Origin: Rhodobacterales bacterium 56_14_T64
GTDB lineage: Bacteria; Pseudomonadota; Alphaproteobacteria; Rhodobacterales; Rhodobacteraceae
Reading direction: 5' to 3'
Assembly (NCBI GenBank): GCA_002162795.1
Contig: MAAY01000093.1
Location: 807 to 34,375 of the forward strand
DNA length: 33,569 nt
Shown: positions 1 to 7,473 of the stretch, one piece after another
Layout of the letters: each line of letters opens with the position of its first letter
Position numbering within the stretch: position 1 is the first letter of the stretch
The notes under the pieces: model-generated
Seen by the model: only the letters and a program-made list of their open reading frames with translations
Databases searched by the model: none
What the model was told of the DNA's origin: nothing
Made by a program: the position numbers and the translations under genes

Positions 1-633
1 GACATACCAATGATCTGGTAGGCTTTGGAAACGTTGCCAAAGAAGTGCGCCTGCTGCGTGAGGAAAGGGACGTGCTAAAAAAGAGGCCACCATTCATTGA
101 CCGGCTGGGAATGTTCACATGCCTGAGAAGTTTCGTTGCAAACCAAAATCGATGAGATTTACTTACATTGAAGCTTGGAAAGAAGCCTGGCCTGTTGAGT
201 TTCTGTGCCGCGTTATGCAGGTCACTTCCCGTGATTTACAAGCATGGAGCGTTCGCCCGATGAGCCAGCGGCAACGTGATGACATGGTGTTTTGGCTCAT
301 CTCCGTGAGCAGTACCGCCTTAGTCTGCAAAGCTATGGACGATCTCGTATGACCGAAGATTTGCAGGAACTGGGAGTGAATGAGCGGAAAAAGTAATTGT
401 TACGACAATTCCCTTCTCGGAAGGTTGCTTCGCAATCGCCTGTCAGGCAACGCATGATCGAGACTTTCCCCAAATCCCTCAAGGCAGAGCTGATATGGCG
501 CAACCGCTTGGAAACCAGACGCCAAGCCGAAGGCGCGATTTTCCTGTATTTCAATGCCTTTTACAATCCACGGCGGCCGCATTCGTCGTTAGGCGGAAAA
601 ATTCCCTTGGCCTTCGAACGAAAGGCTGCCTAA
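1..633 (+). pseudogene. Decayed IS3-family transposase (OrfA tail plus broken, internally deleted OrfB)
   Basis: The first ~80 bases in frame 3 encode the end of an IS3-type OrfA (residues KEVRLLREERDVLKK). An A6G run near 79-85 is the usual place for the -1 programmed frameshift, and the following OrfB-like reading is indeed in the -1 frame. OrfB begins around 164 (MRFTYIEAWKEAWPV, then LCRVMQVTSRDLQAW), shifts frame near 291 (LAHLREQYRLSLQSYGRSRM) and stops at about 394. It resumes in the same frame with only the C-terminal end (SLKAELIWRNRLETRRQ, FYNPRRPHSSLGG, PLAFERK), stopping at 633. Most of the DDE catalytic core is missing, so the element cannot make active transposase. The left end lies outside the window. 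I did not identify the terminal inverted repeat. Confidence 0.85.
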
Positions 634-696
634 ATGAGTTGAGACGCAGGAGCGCAAGCAGGACAGGTCCAAACCCGCCTCGACCGAAACGACACT

Positions 697-2307
697 CTAG
701 CATTTATGTACAACAAGCACCTGATCTCGACGCCCTTTCTGATAGCGTACAGGTTCAATGATACATCCTGAGATTTGGGGGATCAGAGCGTTAAACTCTT
801 CGGCAACAGCCATATCAGAGTGGGTGAAGCTCCGTTTGTTCAAAAAACTTCTGAAAAGAGCCGAAGTCTTGGTTATCCCCTTCTTTTCATATTCTTCAGG
901 CTGCCAGCGTAAATCCTCTATAATATACAATCCACCCGATGCCATTCGGGGGAAGATTTCCAAAAAGGCATTTTGCTGGTGGTGCGACGCATGGCTTGCA
1001 TCATCCAGGACAATATCCGGAATAGGAGAAATGCCGGAGGCTGCAGTCGCAATATTCTCCCGGTCATCCATGTCGCACCGATGGAATGTAAACCGTTCAT
1101 GTTTGAACCATGAGAAGTCCGAAATATCGAGGCCATGTATATTGGCCTTCGGAAAGTACTCAAGCCACATTCGCACCGACGGAAGATCTGCAGTCTTGCG
1201 ATCAATGTTGCCCCCGACCTCTGGCCCGCCAATGAGAAGCCCCATTTCCAGAAAATTGATCTTCCGTCGACGGTACGGGTGCAATAGCATGTGGTAGAGT
1301 TCTGTGTAGCGGTGTTTGGAAGATCCTTTATCCGATCCGTATCTATCGGCAAGATCGGTAAGGTTTTCTCCACCTGCGCCGAGGGCAACCATTGGCGGTA
1401 TAGCCTTGGCCATCTTCTTTTCAGAAGTGGCCGTGGTCGGCACCTTGTCTTCTTCGTTGGCTTTGGCGGTCTTTTGCTCTCGTGAGAACACCGGTGCCTT
1501 CTCAGTGTCGATATCGTGCCGTTTGAGCAGCATATCCAAATAGCTGGCGGGTTCCGGGTTGCCTCCAATATCAAAAAGTAGCTCACGAACCCGGCGGCCG
1601 TAGAAGTGGATAGAGTATGTTTGGTCCTTTATGACCTCTTCAACTTTATTACTCATGACAGTCCGAACCAGCTGCCGCCGATAACGAAAACCGACCGGGT
1701 AAAGCCCTTCTACAGGAAATGCGTATTTGGCCTCGCCAGTTTTTTGCAAATAGTGTGTCACTGCCTGTGGCCCCCATACACCCCAGGTCATTTCGCTGAC
1801 GTGTCTTGGTGTGCCTGCATCTTTCAGCTTCTGAAGTTCGGATTTGGCACCTTCCGAATACCATTCTGGGATGCCGTATTCATCTTCAGACATCTCAAGA
1901 AGTTGCCCCAGCGCATTACTATCAGAGGGAAGACCCAGCACGCCGCCGTTGATGTGTTTGCTCGACTCCCAGCCAAAAAAGTGACCTGTGTCGGTCTCGA
2001 AACGCTTCACGCAGTAGGCATCAAGATCAGCCCAGATCATCCGATCTTGCTGCTTAAGAAGGTGATAACGAAATACGTCCGAAAACAGGGCAAGGCTGCC
2101 TGTTCGACCGTGCTGAATAAACCTGTCGATTTTCAGCACTTCGTCGCCATGCACAAGCTCTACACCCTGCGGGACATTTTCGATCGGCCCATAGTGGTAA
2201 AGCTTTACGTGATGCCCCGCATCCACGAAGGATTGGGCGCATAAGACTTCGACGTACGACAATGGGCCCTCGACCCATAGCATGCCGATTTCGTATTCTT
2301 TAGCCAT
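697..2307 (-). CDS. Two-domain glycosyltransferase (GT32-like) / MycE-like O-methyltransferase
   Basis: Predicted 536-residue cytoplasmic protein with two enzyme domains. The N-terminal ~265 residues look like a DXD glycosyltransferase related to GT32: WADLDAYC at about 92-99 carries the DLD metal/sugar-nucleotide motif, and SIHFYGRR near 232-239 resembles the family's C-terminal His motif. A charged, low-complexity linker (about 270-305) follows. The C-terminal ~225 residues resemble SAM-dependent sugar O-methyltransferases of the MycE/macrocin type: LADRYGSDKG, FLEMGLLIGG (SAM loop), DIVLDDASHASHH (metal/catalytic region) and GGLYIIEDL. The start is placed at the ATG at 2307, which has GAGG about 7 bases upstream; the TTG at 2319 would include that ribosome site in the gene. 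It is third in the minus-strand group after the hydrolase-glycosyltransferase and sulfotransferase. Likely role: adding and O-methylating a sugar on a surface glycan. Acceptor unknown. Confidence 0.72.
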   Translation of the reverse strand: MAKEYEIGMLWVEGPLSYVEVLCAQSFVDAGHHVKLYHYGPIENVPQGVELVHGDEVLKIDRFIQHGRTGSLALFSDVFRYHLLKQQDRMIWADLDAYCVKRFETDTGHFFGWESSKHINGGVLGLPSDSNALGQLLEMSEDEYGIPEWYSEGAKSELQKLKDAGTPRHVSEMTWGVWGPQAVTHYLQKTGEAKYAFPVEGLYPVGFRYRRQLVRTVMSNKVEEVIKDQTYSIHFYGRRVRELLFDIGGNPEPASYLDMLLKRHDIDTEKAPVFSREQKTAKANEEDKVPTTATSEKKMAKAIPPMVALGAGGENLTDLADRYGSDKGSSKHRYTELYHMLLHPYRRRKINFLEMGLLIGGPEVGGNIDRKTADLPSVRMWLEYFPKANIHGLDISDFSWFKHERFTFHRCDMDDRENIATAASGISPIPDIVLDDASHASHHQQNAFLEIFPRMASGGLYIIEDLRWQPEEYEKKGITKTSALFRSFLNKRSFTHSDMAVAEEFNALIPQISGCIIEPVRYQKGRRDQVLVVHKC

Positions 2308-2366
2308 CGTTTGCCTCAACTAATTTGACACCCTAGAGATCACGGGGGTTCATTCTATTTCTGCTA

Positions 2367-2396
2367 TTATTGCGCTTTGGGAAACAAGCGCAATAA
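2367..2396 (-). other. 11-bp intercistronic hairpin between sulfotransferase and GT/methyltransferase genes
   Basis: Perfect inverted repeat: TTATTGCGCTT (2367-2377) and AAGCGCAATAA (2386-2396) with an 8-base loop. It lies in the 133-base gap between the sulfotransferase stop and the next start. On the transcribed (minus) strand no U-run follows, so it is more likely an mRNA-stabilising or processing hairpin than a strong terminator; an operator is also possible. The rest of the gap shows nothing recognisable. Confidence 0.6.
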
Positions 2397-2440
2397 ATCG
2401 TTGTTGTCAAATCGCTCAGGCGCCCGGAGAGCCCCGAAAA

Positions 2441-3376
2441 TCAGGCATATTCCGACGACAAAAGTTCGATGCTCGGATCATTTCGGATCCCTTCGATGTC
2501 CCGTTCATATAGGCGTGTCAGATGGGTGCGTTCCTGTTGTGTCCAAGGGTCATAACTACCGTACAGGGGGCCACGTGGATATTGCTCCTGCAGGCCAAGG
2601 CGATGCTCGAGCGCATATTCTGGCCCCTCCTGGTGGATCAGTTTTAGCAGTTCTGACACAGCTTTTCCGGATGCAGTGGGGCGTTTGTTTTTGTCTTTTG
2701 GCTGTTTCAGTTTGCCAACATCCACTGTGGGGCCACACAGATTAGCAAGTACGAGCTTATCAATTTTGCGAAAATCCTCATATTTCCAGACAGTGATTTT
2801 GGCGTCTGGAAAGCTTGCGATCATCGATGTCAGAACCTTATGCCAGGATGGTGTGTTTTGCATCACCTGTAAGCGCATCTTTGGCTCGTCAATAATGGAC
2901 TTGCTTGATACCGACCGTAAGTATTCAACATAGGCTGACGCAAAAAAATCTGCATAGTTGCGAACACCAAGATGCAGTTCTCTTATCCTCCAGGGGAATT
3001 GAAATGCAAAGGCTTTCAAAATTTTGGGGTGCCAGCGATAAAGAAGTCCCCGCTTGACGCAATGGCCGCAATGTCCAGCCATGTTTTCGTCAGACAAAAT
3101 AAGCCGCGCACCGGGTTCGACATCCAGATTTCTAAAAAAATCACCAGTGATTTCGGCTAACTCAGCATCCGTAATCACTGGATCCCAGTCCATGCCAAGT
3201 TTCACATAAGTGTTGAATTGGGTTGGTACAGTAAGTTGTTTGCGGGTGTCACGATGGTGCACATAATGGGCACCCTTTCGTGCGAGCATTTTGGAATTGC
3301 GCGCCAGTATGGACTGAATGTGGCTGGTGGCTGTTTTGTGAAACCCGCCGTGCAGCACGACATATGGATCAGTCAT
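2441..3376 (-). CDS. Sulfotransferase-family protein
   Basis: Predicted 311-residue protein of the PAPS-dependent sulfotransferase superfamily. The N-terminal HGGFHKTATSHIQ (residues 9-21) matches the 5'-phosphosulfate-binding P-loop (G-x-x-K-T-x-T-S). GVRNYADFFASAYVEYL (137-153) matches the 3'-phosphate-binding segment, with Arg139 and Ser147 in the usual R-x7-S spacing. There is no signal peptide or membrane segment, so it probably acts in the cytoplasm. The start ATG overlaps the stop of the upstream hydrolase-glycosyltransferase gene as ATGA, indicating translational coupling. The context suggests sulfation of a carbohydrate made or carried by the neighbouring enzymes. The family also includes proteins acting on lipids and small molecules, so the substrate is inference. 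Confidence 0.75.
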   Translation of the reverse strand: MTDPYVVLHGGFHKTATSHIQSILARNSKMLARKGAHYVHHRDTRKQLTVPTQFNTYVKLGMDWDPVITDAELAEITGDFFRNLDVEPGARLILSDENMAGHCGHCVKRGLLYRWHPKILKAFAFQFPWRIRELHLGVRNYADFFASAYVEYLRSVSSKSIIDEPKMRLQVMQNTPSWHKVLTSMIASFPDAKITVWKYEDFRKIDKLVLANLCGPTVDVGKLKQPKDKNKRPTASGKAVSELLKLIHQEGPEYALEHRLGLQEQYPRGPLYGSYDPWTQQERTHLTRLYERDIEGIRNDPSIELLSSEYA

Positions 3377-5334
3377 TCTTCGGCCATTTCTTGCAGCAAC
3401 TGATCACGATTGACCGGTGCTTCGCCAGTGCGATTGATGGTACTTAGAAATGCGTGAAATTGCAGCCAATCCCCCTCGGACTTGAGATGGGCAATTTTTT
3501 CACGGTGCCAGCGACAGGCGTCATCGTGTAGCTGAGCCAATCGAGTGTCCTGCATCAGTGTGTCGAATTCAATCTTCGCGGCTGGGGTGCGTGACAAAAT
3601 AGATTGGTCCACGTTCATATTCAGGTTCAAATCTGCCCAGTAAGACACGCCCTGATCGCGGTCGATGTGGTTGGTGCGGCCACGGTCCCGTTTGACCAAA
3701 AAACTGTCAATGGAACGGACCGCGTAATGGTGCAAACGTGCATGTGTATGGGTGAAACCCTTGTAAGCTGACCAACCCGCATCAAAATACTTGTCGGGCA
3801 TTGGCTTGCCGCCAGCATCTTTCCAGACAAACCCTTTGTATTGGTCGGTAAACTTTGGCCGATGTACGCCGATTTTCCGGATCTGGTCCGACGGCCTGAA
3901 AAGAGTTTTCAGACCGAGCGCTTTGTATTTACCTCGAAAGTCCTCTTCGGCAGCCCAGGTAAATTGCTCCGAAACAAATTTGTCCTGATATTCGACTTGC
4001 CCGCCGTTACCAAAAATCTTCCAGCACAAAGAAATGGCGTCCGCATCGCCCACAGCGTCAAAAAGATCGTCCAAGTGTCCGTCACCGGACCGAATATTGA
4101 GGAACTCGTCGCAGTCGGCACAAATCACCCAATCGCTTTGCTTGTAAACCGAAGTGCTCAAAGCCCGTCGTAGGGCAACACGCTGGGGACTCGCCCCCGT
4201 TTTGAAACGATTTTCCACATGCTGCACCACACCCAATTCTTGCAGACGCATTGCAATTTTGTCGGTGCCATCGTCACAGTGGTTGGTATAAATTAAGAAG
4301 TCCGTAAAGCCGATAGATCGGTTGTAAGCGATCCATTCCAGCATGAACGGACCTTCATTTTTCATTGTCGTGACAACCAAGCGTTTGTCGTTGCGGCGTA
4401 TCTTGACCGGTGACGGAGCTGCAATTTCCTTGGGTTGTCTGGTGACGGCCTCGTCTTTTGCCAATGACGCTTTGCGCATTGCATGCCGCTTGCTGAACGC
4501 TTTTGCCACACGCTCCGCCATCTCGTCGCGCCCAAGATCGCTGAAATAACTAGTCAATGATCCGCGAAACCAGGGAAGGTTCCGGCGTGCGCGATAAAGT
4601 TTGTAAAAGTCTACTGCTGTCAGTTCGTCAAAAATCGCGTGGTGCATGATTGGCTTTAATGCGTCGATTTTGCGCAAGAACACCGCCGTTTTGTGGTTTG
4701 AATACCGGCAATTGAAAATTCGGATATTGTCGCCTGAAAACCGGTCCACATGCTGTTGGTCAAGCTTGTGATAGGGGTCGTAAAAAATGTTGAGCCGTTC
4801 CAAATCCGTTGTCAGCGCCGCCGCATCAGAAAGGGGGAGGGTCCAGTCTTGCCGCTGCCCGTTTTGGTAACGCGTTTCCCAAGGCACCAAATCAGGATCG
4901 AGAGTACTTTGAGGATTGATCGCCACAACATGTGCGGAGGGCACCATGGAACCGAAAGAAATCGCAGCAAATCCACCCATGGATACACCGGCAAATACGA
5001 CACGTTCATAATCTTCAAAAAACCCGTCATCCGCAAGAGCTTGCATCCGGTTGATGAGATCTGGGCAACGATACCAGTCGGCAACATGCGCCATGACGCC
5101 GAGATGCGATATGTTGGAGTCCTGAGCAAATTTGAAAGCCCAAGGTTCGCGATCAAGCGAACTGTCATTGACATTAGAGAGATTATCAAAAGTGACTAAC
5201 AACCGCTTCACAGGCCGTTTTGCAAAAAGCAGACTGTGTCGGAGTTGTTTTTCAAGAAAGCCAGTCCCGCTTCCACCAGGTCGAATTTCGTCCAACCAAC
5301 GAGGGTTTGGTTCCGTTTCCTGCTGCTGTGCCAT
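3373..5334 (-). CDS. Two-domain alpha/beta-hydrolase-like / family-2-like glycosyltransferase
   Basis: Predicted 653-residue protein. Residues ~40-235 look like an alpha/beta-hydrolase: GVSMGG (116-121) is a nucleophile elbow with Ser118, the segment around FYDPYHK (184-190) could supply the acid, and SNHKT (212-216) a catalytic His. Residues ~318-600 resemble the GT2/GT92-like family often found in marine alphaproteobacteria: VVTTMKNEGPFMLEWIAYN (320-338), then a nucleotide-sugar motif CADCDEFL (405-412). There is no signal peptide or clear membrane helix. It is the first gene of the minus-strand group. An AAGG lies about 11 bases before the ATG. The hydrolase part may be a sugar acyl-esterase or acyltransferase; this is inferred only from the fold motif and the fusion. 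The glycosyl donor and acceptor cannot be told from sequence. Confidence 0.7.
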   Translation of the reverse strand: MAQQQETEPNPRWLDEIRPGGSGTGFLEKQLRHSLLFAKRPVKRLLVTFDNLSNVNDSSLDREPWAFKFAQDSNISHLGVMAHVADWYRCPDLINRMQALADDGFFEDYERVVFAGVSMGGFAAISFGSMVPSAHVVAINPQSTLDPDLVPWETRYQNGQRQDWTLPLSDAAALTTDLERLNIFYDPYHKLDQQHVDRFSGDNIRIFNCRYSNHKTAVFLRKIDALKPIMHHAIFDELTAVDFYKLYRARRNLPWFRGSLTSYFSDLGRDEMAERVAKAFSKRHAMRKASLAKDEAVTRQPKEIAAPSPVKIRRNDKRLVVTTMKNEGPFMLEWIAYNRSIGFTDFLIYTNHCDDGTDKIAMRLQELGVVQHVENRFKTGASPQRVALRRALSTSVYKQSDWVICADCDEFLNIRSGDGHLDDLFDAVGDADAISLCWKIFGNGGQVEYQDKFVSEQFTWAAEEDFRGKYKALGLKTLFRPSDQIRKIGVHRPKFTDQYKGFVWKDAGGKPMPDKYFDAGWSAYKGFTHTHARLHHYAVRSIDSFLVKRDRGRTNHIDRDQGVSYWADLNLNMNVDQSILSRTPAAKIEFDTLMQDTRLAQLHDDACRWHREKIAHLKSEGDWLQFHAFLSTINRTGEAPVNRDQLLQEMAEE

Positions 5335-5807
5335 TACTCAACCTTGCCCGACCTAAGCGTTTCGCTTCTTGGTGTTTTTTAGCATAGTATACTACCTGTT
5401 TGAATGGTTTTAACCTGTAATGTTTAACCTCATTTGTATTCGATGCGTTTCGTTGCGCGAAAGCCATCACAAGGCTGGTGCGGTAAGCTGAAAAGGCCCG
5501 TAATGGGCGCGTTGGCGCAGGACGATCTGGTAATTTGTTATAAAAATCAATTGGATCTAGCGCGCAGCGATTTTTCTGCGTTTAGGTTCCGGTCTCCTGC
5601 CCATTTCCGGTTTGGTCTATTGGTCGAGAAGACGCTATCCAACAGGATGGGGGCCCTGCGAAGCCCGCTCACATCCGGAACCGTCGCCGCAAGGACGCTA
5701 GCCCGAGCTCGAAAGTCCGCAGATCAACTCGACGCGCGCTGGTAACCGGACCAATTCGCTTGAGCCTGCACGCGCGCGCCGCTAATTAGCGCCCAAAGGA
5801 GAGCCCA
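5335..5807. other. 473-base gap between divergent glycan island and hisD
   Basis: The region lies between the divergent starts of the hydrolase-glycosyltransferase gene (minus) and hisD (plus), so it should hold both promoters. The part next to the island is AT-rich (5370-5450), and 5580-5780 is GC-rich. A plus-strand open frame at 5434-5745 has no recognisable motif or ribosome site and is not called. An inverted pair GGTTCCGG (about 5585) and CCGGAACC (about 5673) and the palindrome at 5780-5791 are the only structures seen. I find no tRNA or small RNA. Confidence 0.5.
5780..5791. promoter_or_regulatory. 12-base palindrome CGCTAATTAGCG just upstream of hisD
   Basis: Perfect palindrome ending 16 bases before the hisD start and immediately upstream of its AAGGAGA ribosome site. 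It could be a repressor operator or simply a small self-pairing sequence. No regulator can be named. Confidence 0.35.
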
Positions 5808-7109
5808 ATGCCGCAGTTTCTTGATACCACCGCGCCTGATTTTGAAGCCCGGTTTGTTGTTCTGCTGGGCGCCAAACGCGAGGACAGTCCAGACGTAGAC
5901 GCAGTGGTCGCTGATATCATTGCCGATGTTCGCAGTCGAGGCGACGCCGCGGTGCTCGAGCTGACGGCCAAATTTGATCACCTTGAGCTGACATCGGATC
6001 AACTTGCCTTCTCGCGTGATGAGATCGACGCGGCGATTGCTGAGGTGAGCGGGGCCGACCGCGCCGCTCTGGAATTGGCAGCCGAACGTATTCAGGCCTA
6101 CCATGAACGTCAGATGCCCCGCGATGAAAGCTGGACGGATGCGGTTGGGGCGACCCTTGGCTGGCGTTGGACAGCGGTATCCGCAGCGGGTCTCTATGTG
6201 CCTGGCGGTCTGGCCACTTATCCATCATCGGTGCTGATGAACGCGATCCCCGCCAAAGTGGCTGGGGTGCAGCGATTGGCGATTACGGTGCCAACGCCCA
6301 ATGGCAAGATCAACCCGCTGGTGTTGCTGGCCGCGCGGATCGCAGGCGTGGATGAAATATATCGCATTGGCGGCGCTCAGGCGATCGCGGCGCTGGCCTA
6401 TGGCACTCAAACCATCCCGCCAGTGGACAAGATTACCGGACCTGGCAACGCCTTTGTCGCCGCTGCCAAACGTCGGGTGTTTGGTAAGGTGGGGATCGAC
6501 ATGATCGCCGGCCCCTCTGAAATCCTGGTGATTGCCGATAAGGACAACAATCCGGATTGGATTGCGCTGGACCTGCTCAGCCAAGCCGAGCACGACGAAA
6601 GCGCCCAGTCGATCCTGATCACTGATGACGCTGAGTTTGGCCGCGCGGTGGCAGAAGCTGTGGACAAGCGGCTGGAGACTCTAGAACGGCGCGCCATTGC
6701 CGGGCCGAGCTGGCGCGATTACGGCGCGGTGATCACCGTAGCTGACATGGATCAGGCCGCTGCCCTGTCCAACCGCATGGCCCCGGAACATCTGGAGCTC
6801 TGCGTTGGTGATCCAGAGGCTTTGAGCCTCAAGACTGTGCATGCAGGCGCCATTTTCTTGGGCCAGTTTACCCCTGAGGCTATCGGTGATTACGTGGGAG
6901 GCCCCAACCACGTGCTCCCCACTGCTCGTTCAGCCCGGTTTTCGTCCGGCTTGTCTGTGATGGATTTCCTCAAACGCACGACACTCAGCCAGATGTCCCC
7001 GGCAGCCCTGCGCGCCATTGGACCGGCAGCTGAGGCGCTGGCGATCAGTGAGAGCCTGGAGGCGCATGGGTTGTCAGTGCGGGCCCGGCTTGATGCTTTG
7101 AACGATTAA
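5808..7109 (+). CDS. hisD: Histidinol dehydrogenase
   Basis: 433-residue zinc enzyme that oxidises L-histidinol through histidinal to L-histidine with two NAD+, the last step of histidine synthesis. The residues of the E. coli enzyme are all in place: Gln259 and His262 (SQAEHD), Glu327/His328 (APEHLE), Asp361 (GDYVGG) and His420 (LEAHG). The NAD-site motif [12 protein letters not shown] is at 211-222. Length and the E. coli-like numbering argue for true HisD rather than the HisD-like sulfopropanediol dehydrogenase HpsN. AAGGAGA lies 7 bases before the ATG. No other his gene is nearby: the upstream neighbour is the glycan island and downstream is a relic transporter operon on the opposite strand. 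It may therefore be a second copy, but that cannot be judged from one window. Confidence 0.95.
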   Translation: MPQFLDTTAPDFEARFVVLLGAKREDSPDVDAVVADIIADVRSRGDAAVLELTAKFDHLELTSDQLAFSRDEIDAAIAEVSGADRAALELAAERIQAYHERQMPRDESWTDAVGATLGWRWTAVSAAGLYVPGGLATYPSSVLMNAIPAKVAGVQRLAITVPTPNGKINPLVLLAARIAGVDEIYRIGGAQAIAALAYGTQTIPPVDKITGPGNAFVAAAKRRVFGKVGIDMIAGPSEILVIADKDNNPDWIALDLLSQAEHDESAQSILITDDAEFGRAVAEAVDKRLETLERRAIAGPSWRDYGAVITVADMDQAAALSNRMAPEHLELCVGDPEALSLKTVHAGAIFLGQFTPEAIGDYVGGPNHVLPTARSARFSSGLSVMDFLKRTTLSQMSPAALRAIGPAAEALAISESLEAHGLSVRARLDALND

Positions 7110-7131
7110 GCAGTCAGCATCTGGGGCGGGC

Positions 7132-7473
7132 TTAGACTTGGCCTTTGGCCGATTCAATTGGGATGAAAGCAGGCGCTCTGTTCCAGTAGCTCCGATATTC
7201 CAACCTCGGCGCCTCAAGCCCGCATTTTTCGCTGGCACTTGGACAGCGGGCGTAAAAGGCGCAGCCTTGTGGTGGGTTCAGCGGCTCATCCAAGATCAAT
7301 AGGCGCGCATCAGTGACCAGCGCGCGTGCAATGCCTATCCGCTGGGCCTGCCCACCGAAAAATTCGTGCGAGTAGCGGTCCTGGAATTCCTCACGCAGAT
7401 TGACCGCTGCAACGATTTCACCAATTCGCTCGGCGCGCTGTCCCGCTGTCATACGATGAAGGTACGCGACATA
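7132..7473 (-). pseudogene. Relic of an oligopeptide/dipeptide-type ABC transporter ATPase gene
   Basis: A remnant frame of about 106 codons starting only around 7452. It keeps a degraded signature motif (FFGGQAQRIGIARALV, consensus LSGGQ) and a Walker B (LLILDEPL). It then jumps directly to the C-terminal oligopeptide-transporter motif (PPQGCAFYARCPSASEKC). The Walker A region and the stretch from just after Walker B to the C-terminal domain are missing, which means a 5' truncation and an in-frame internal deletion. It follows the amidase stop on the same strand, consistent with an old amidase/peptide-transport operon. It cannot bind and hydrolyse ATP normally. Confidence 0.8.

Noticed and set aside
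1606-2244. 212-codon plus-strand open frame opposite the GT/methyltransferase gene
   Set aside because: Antisense of a gene with clear DXD and SAM motifs; composition is not protein-like.
5434-5745. 103-codon plus-strand open frame between the glycan island and hisD
   Set aside because: No ribosome site, no recognisable motif and an arginine-rich, out-of-frame-like composition; treated as non-coding.
5808-7109. HisD-like sulfopropanediol dehydrogenase (HpsN), common in roseobacters
   Set aside because: All E. coli HisD zinc and catalytic residues are present at nearly identical numbers and the NAD region is HisD-like; no DHPS genes are nearby.
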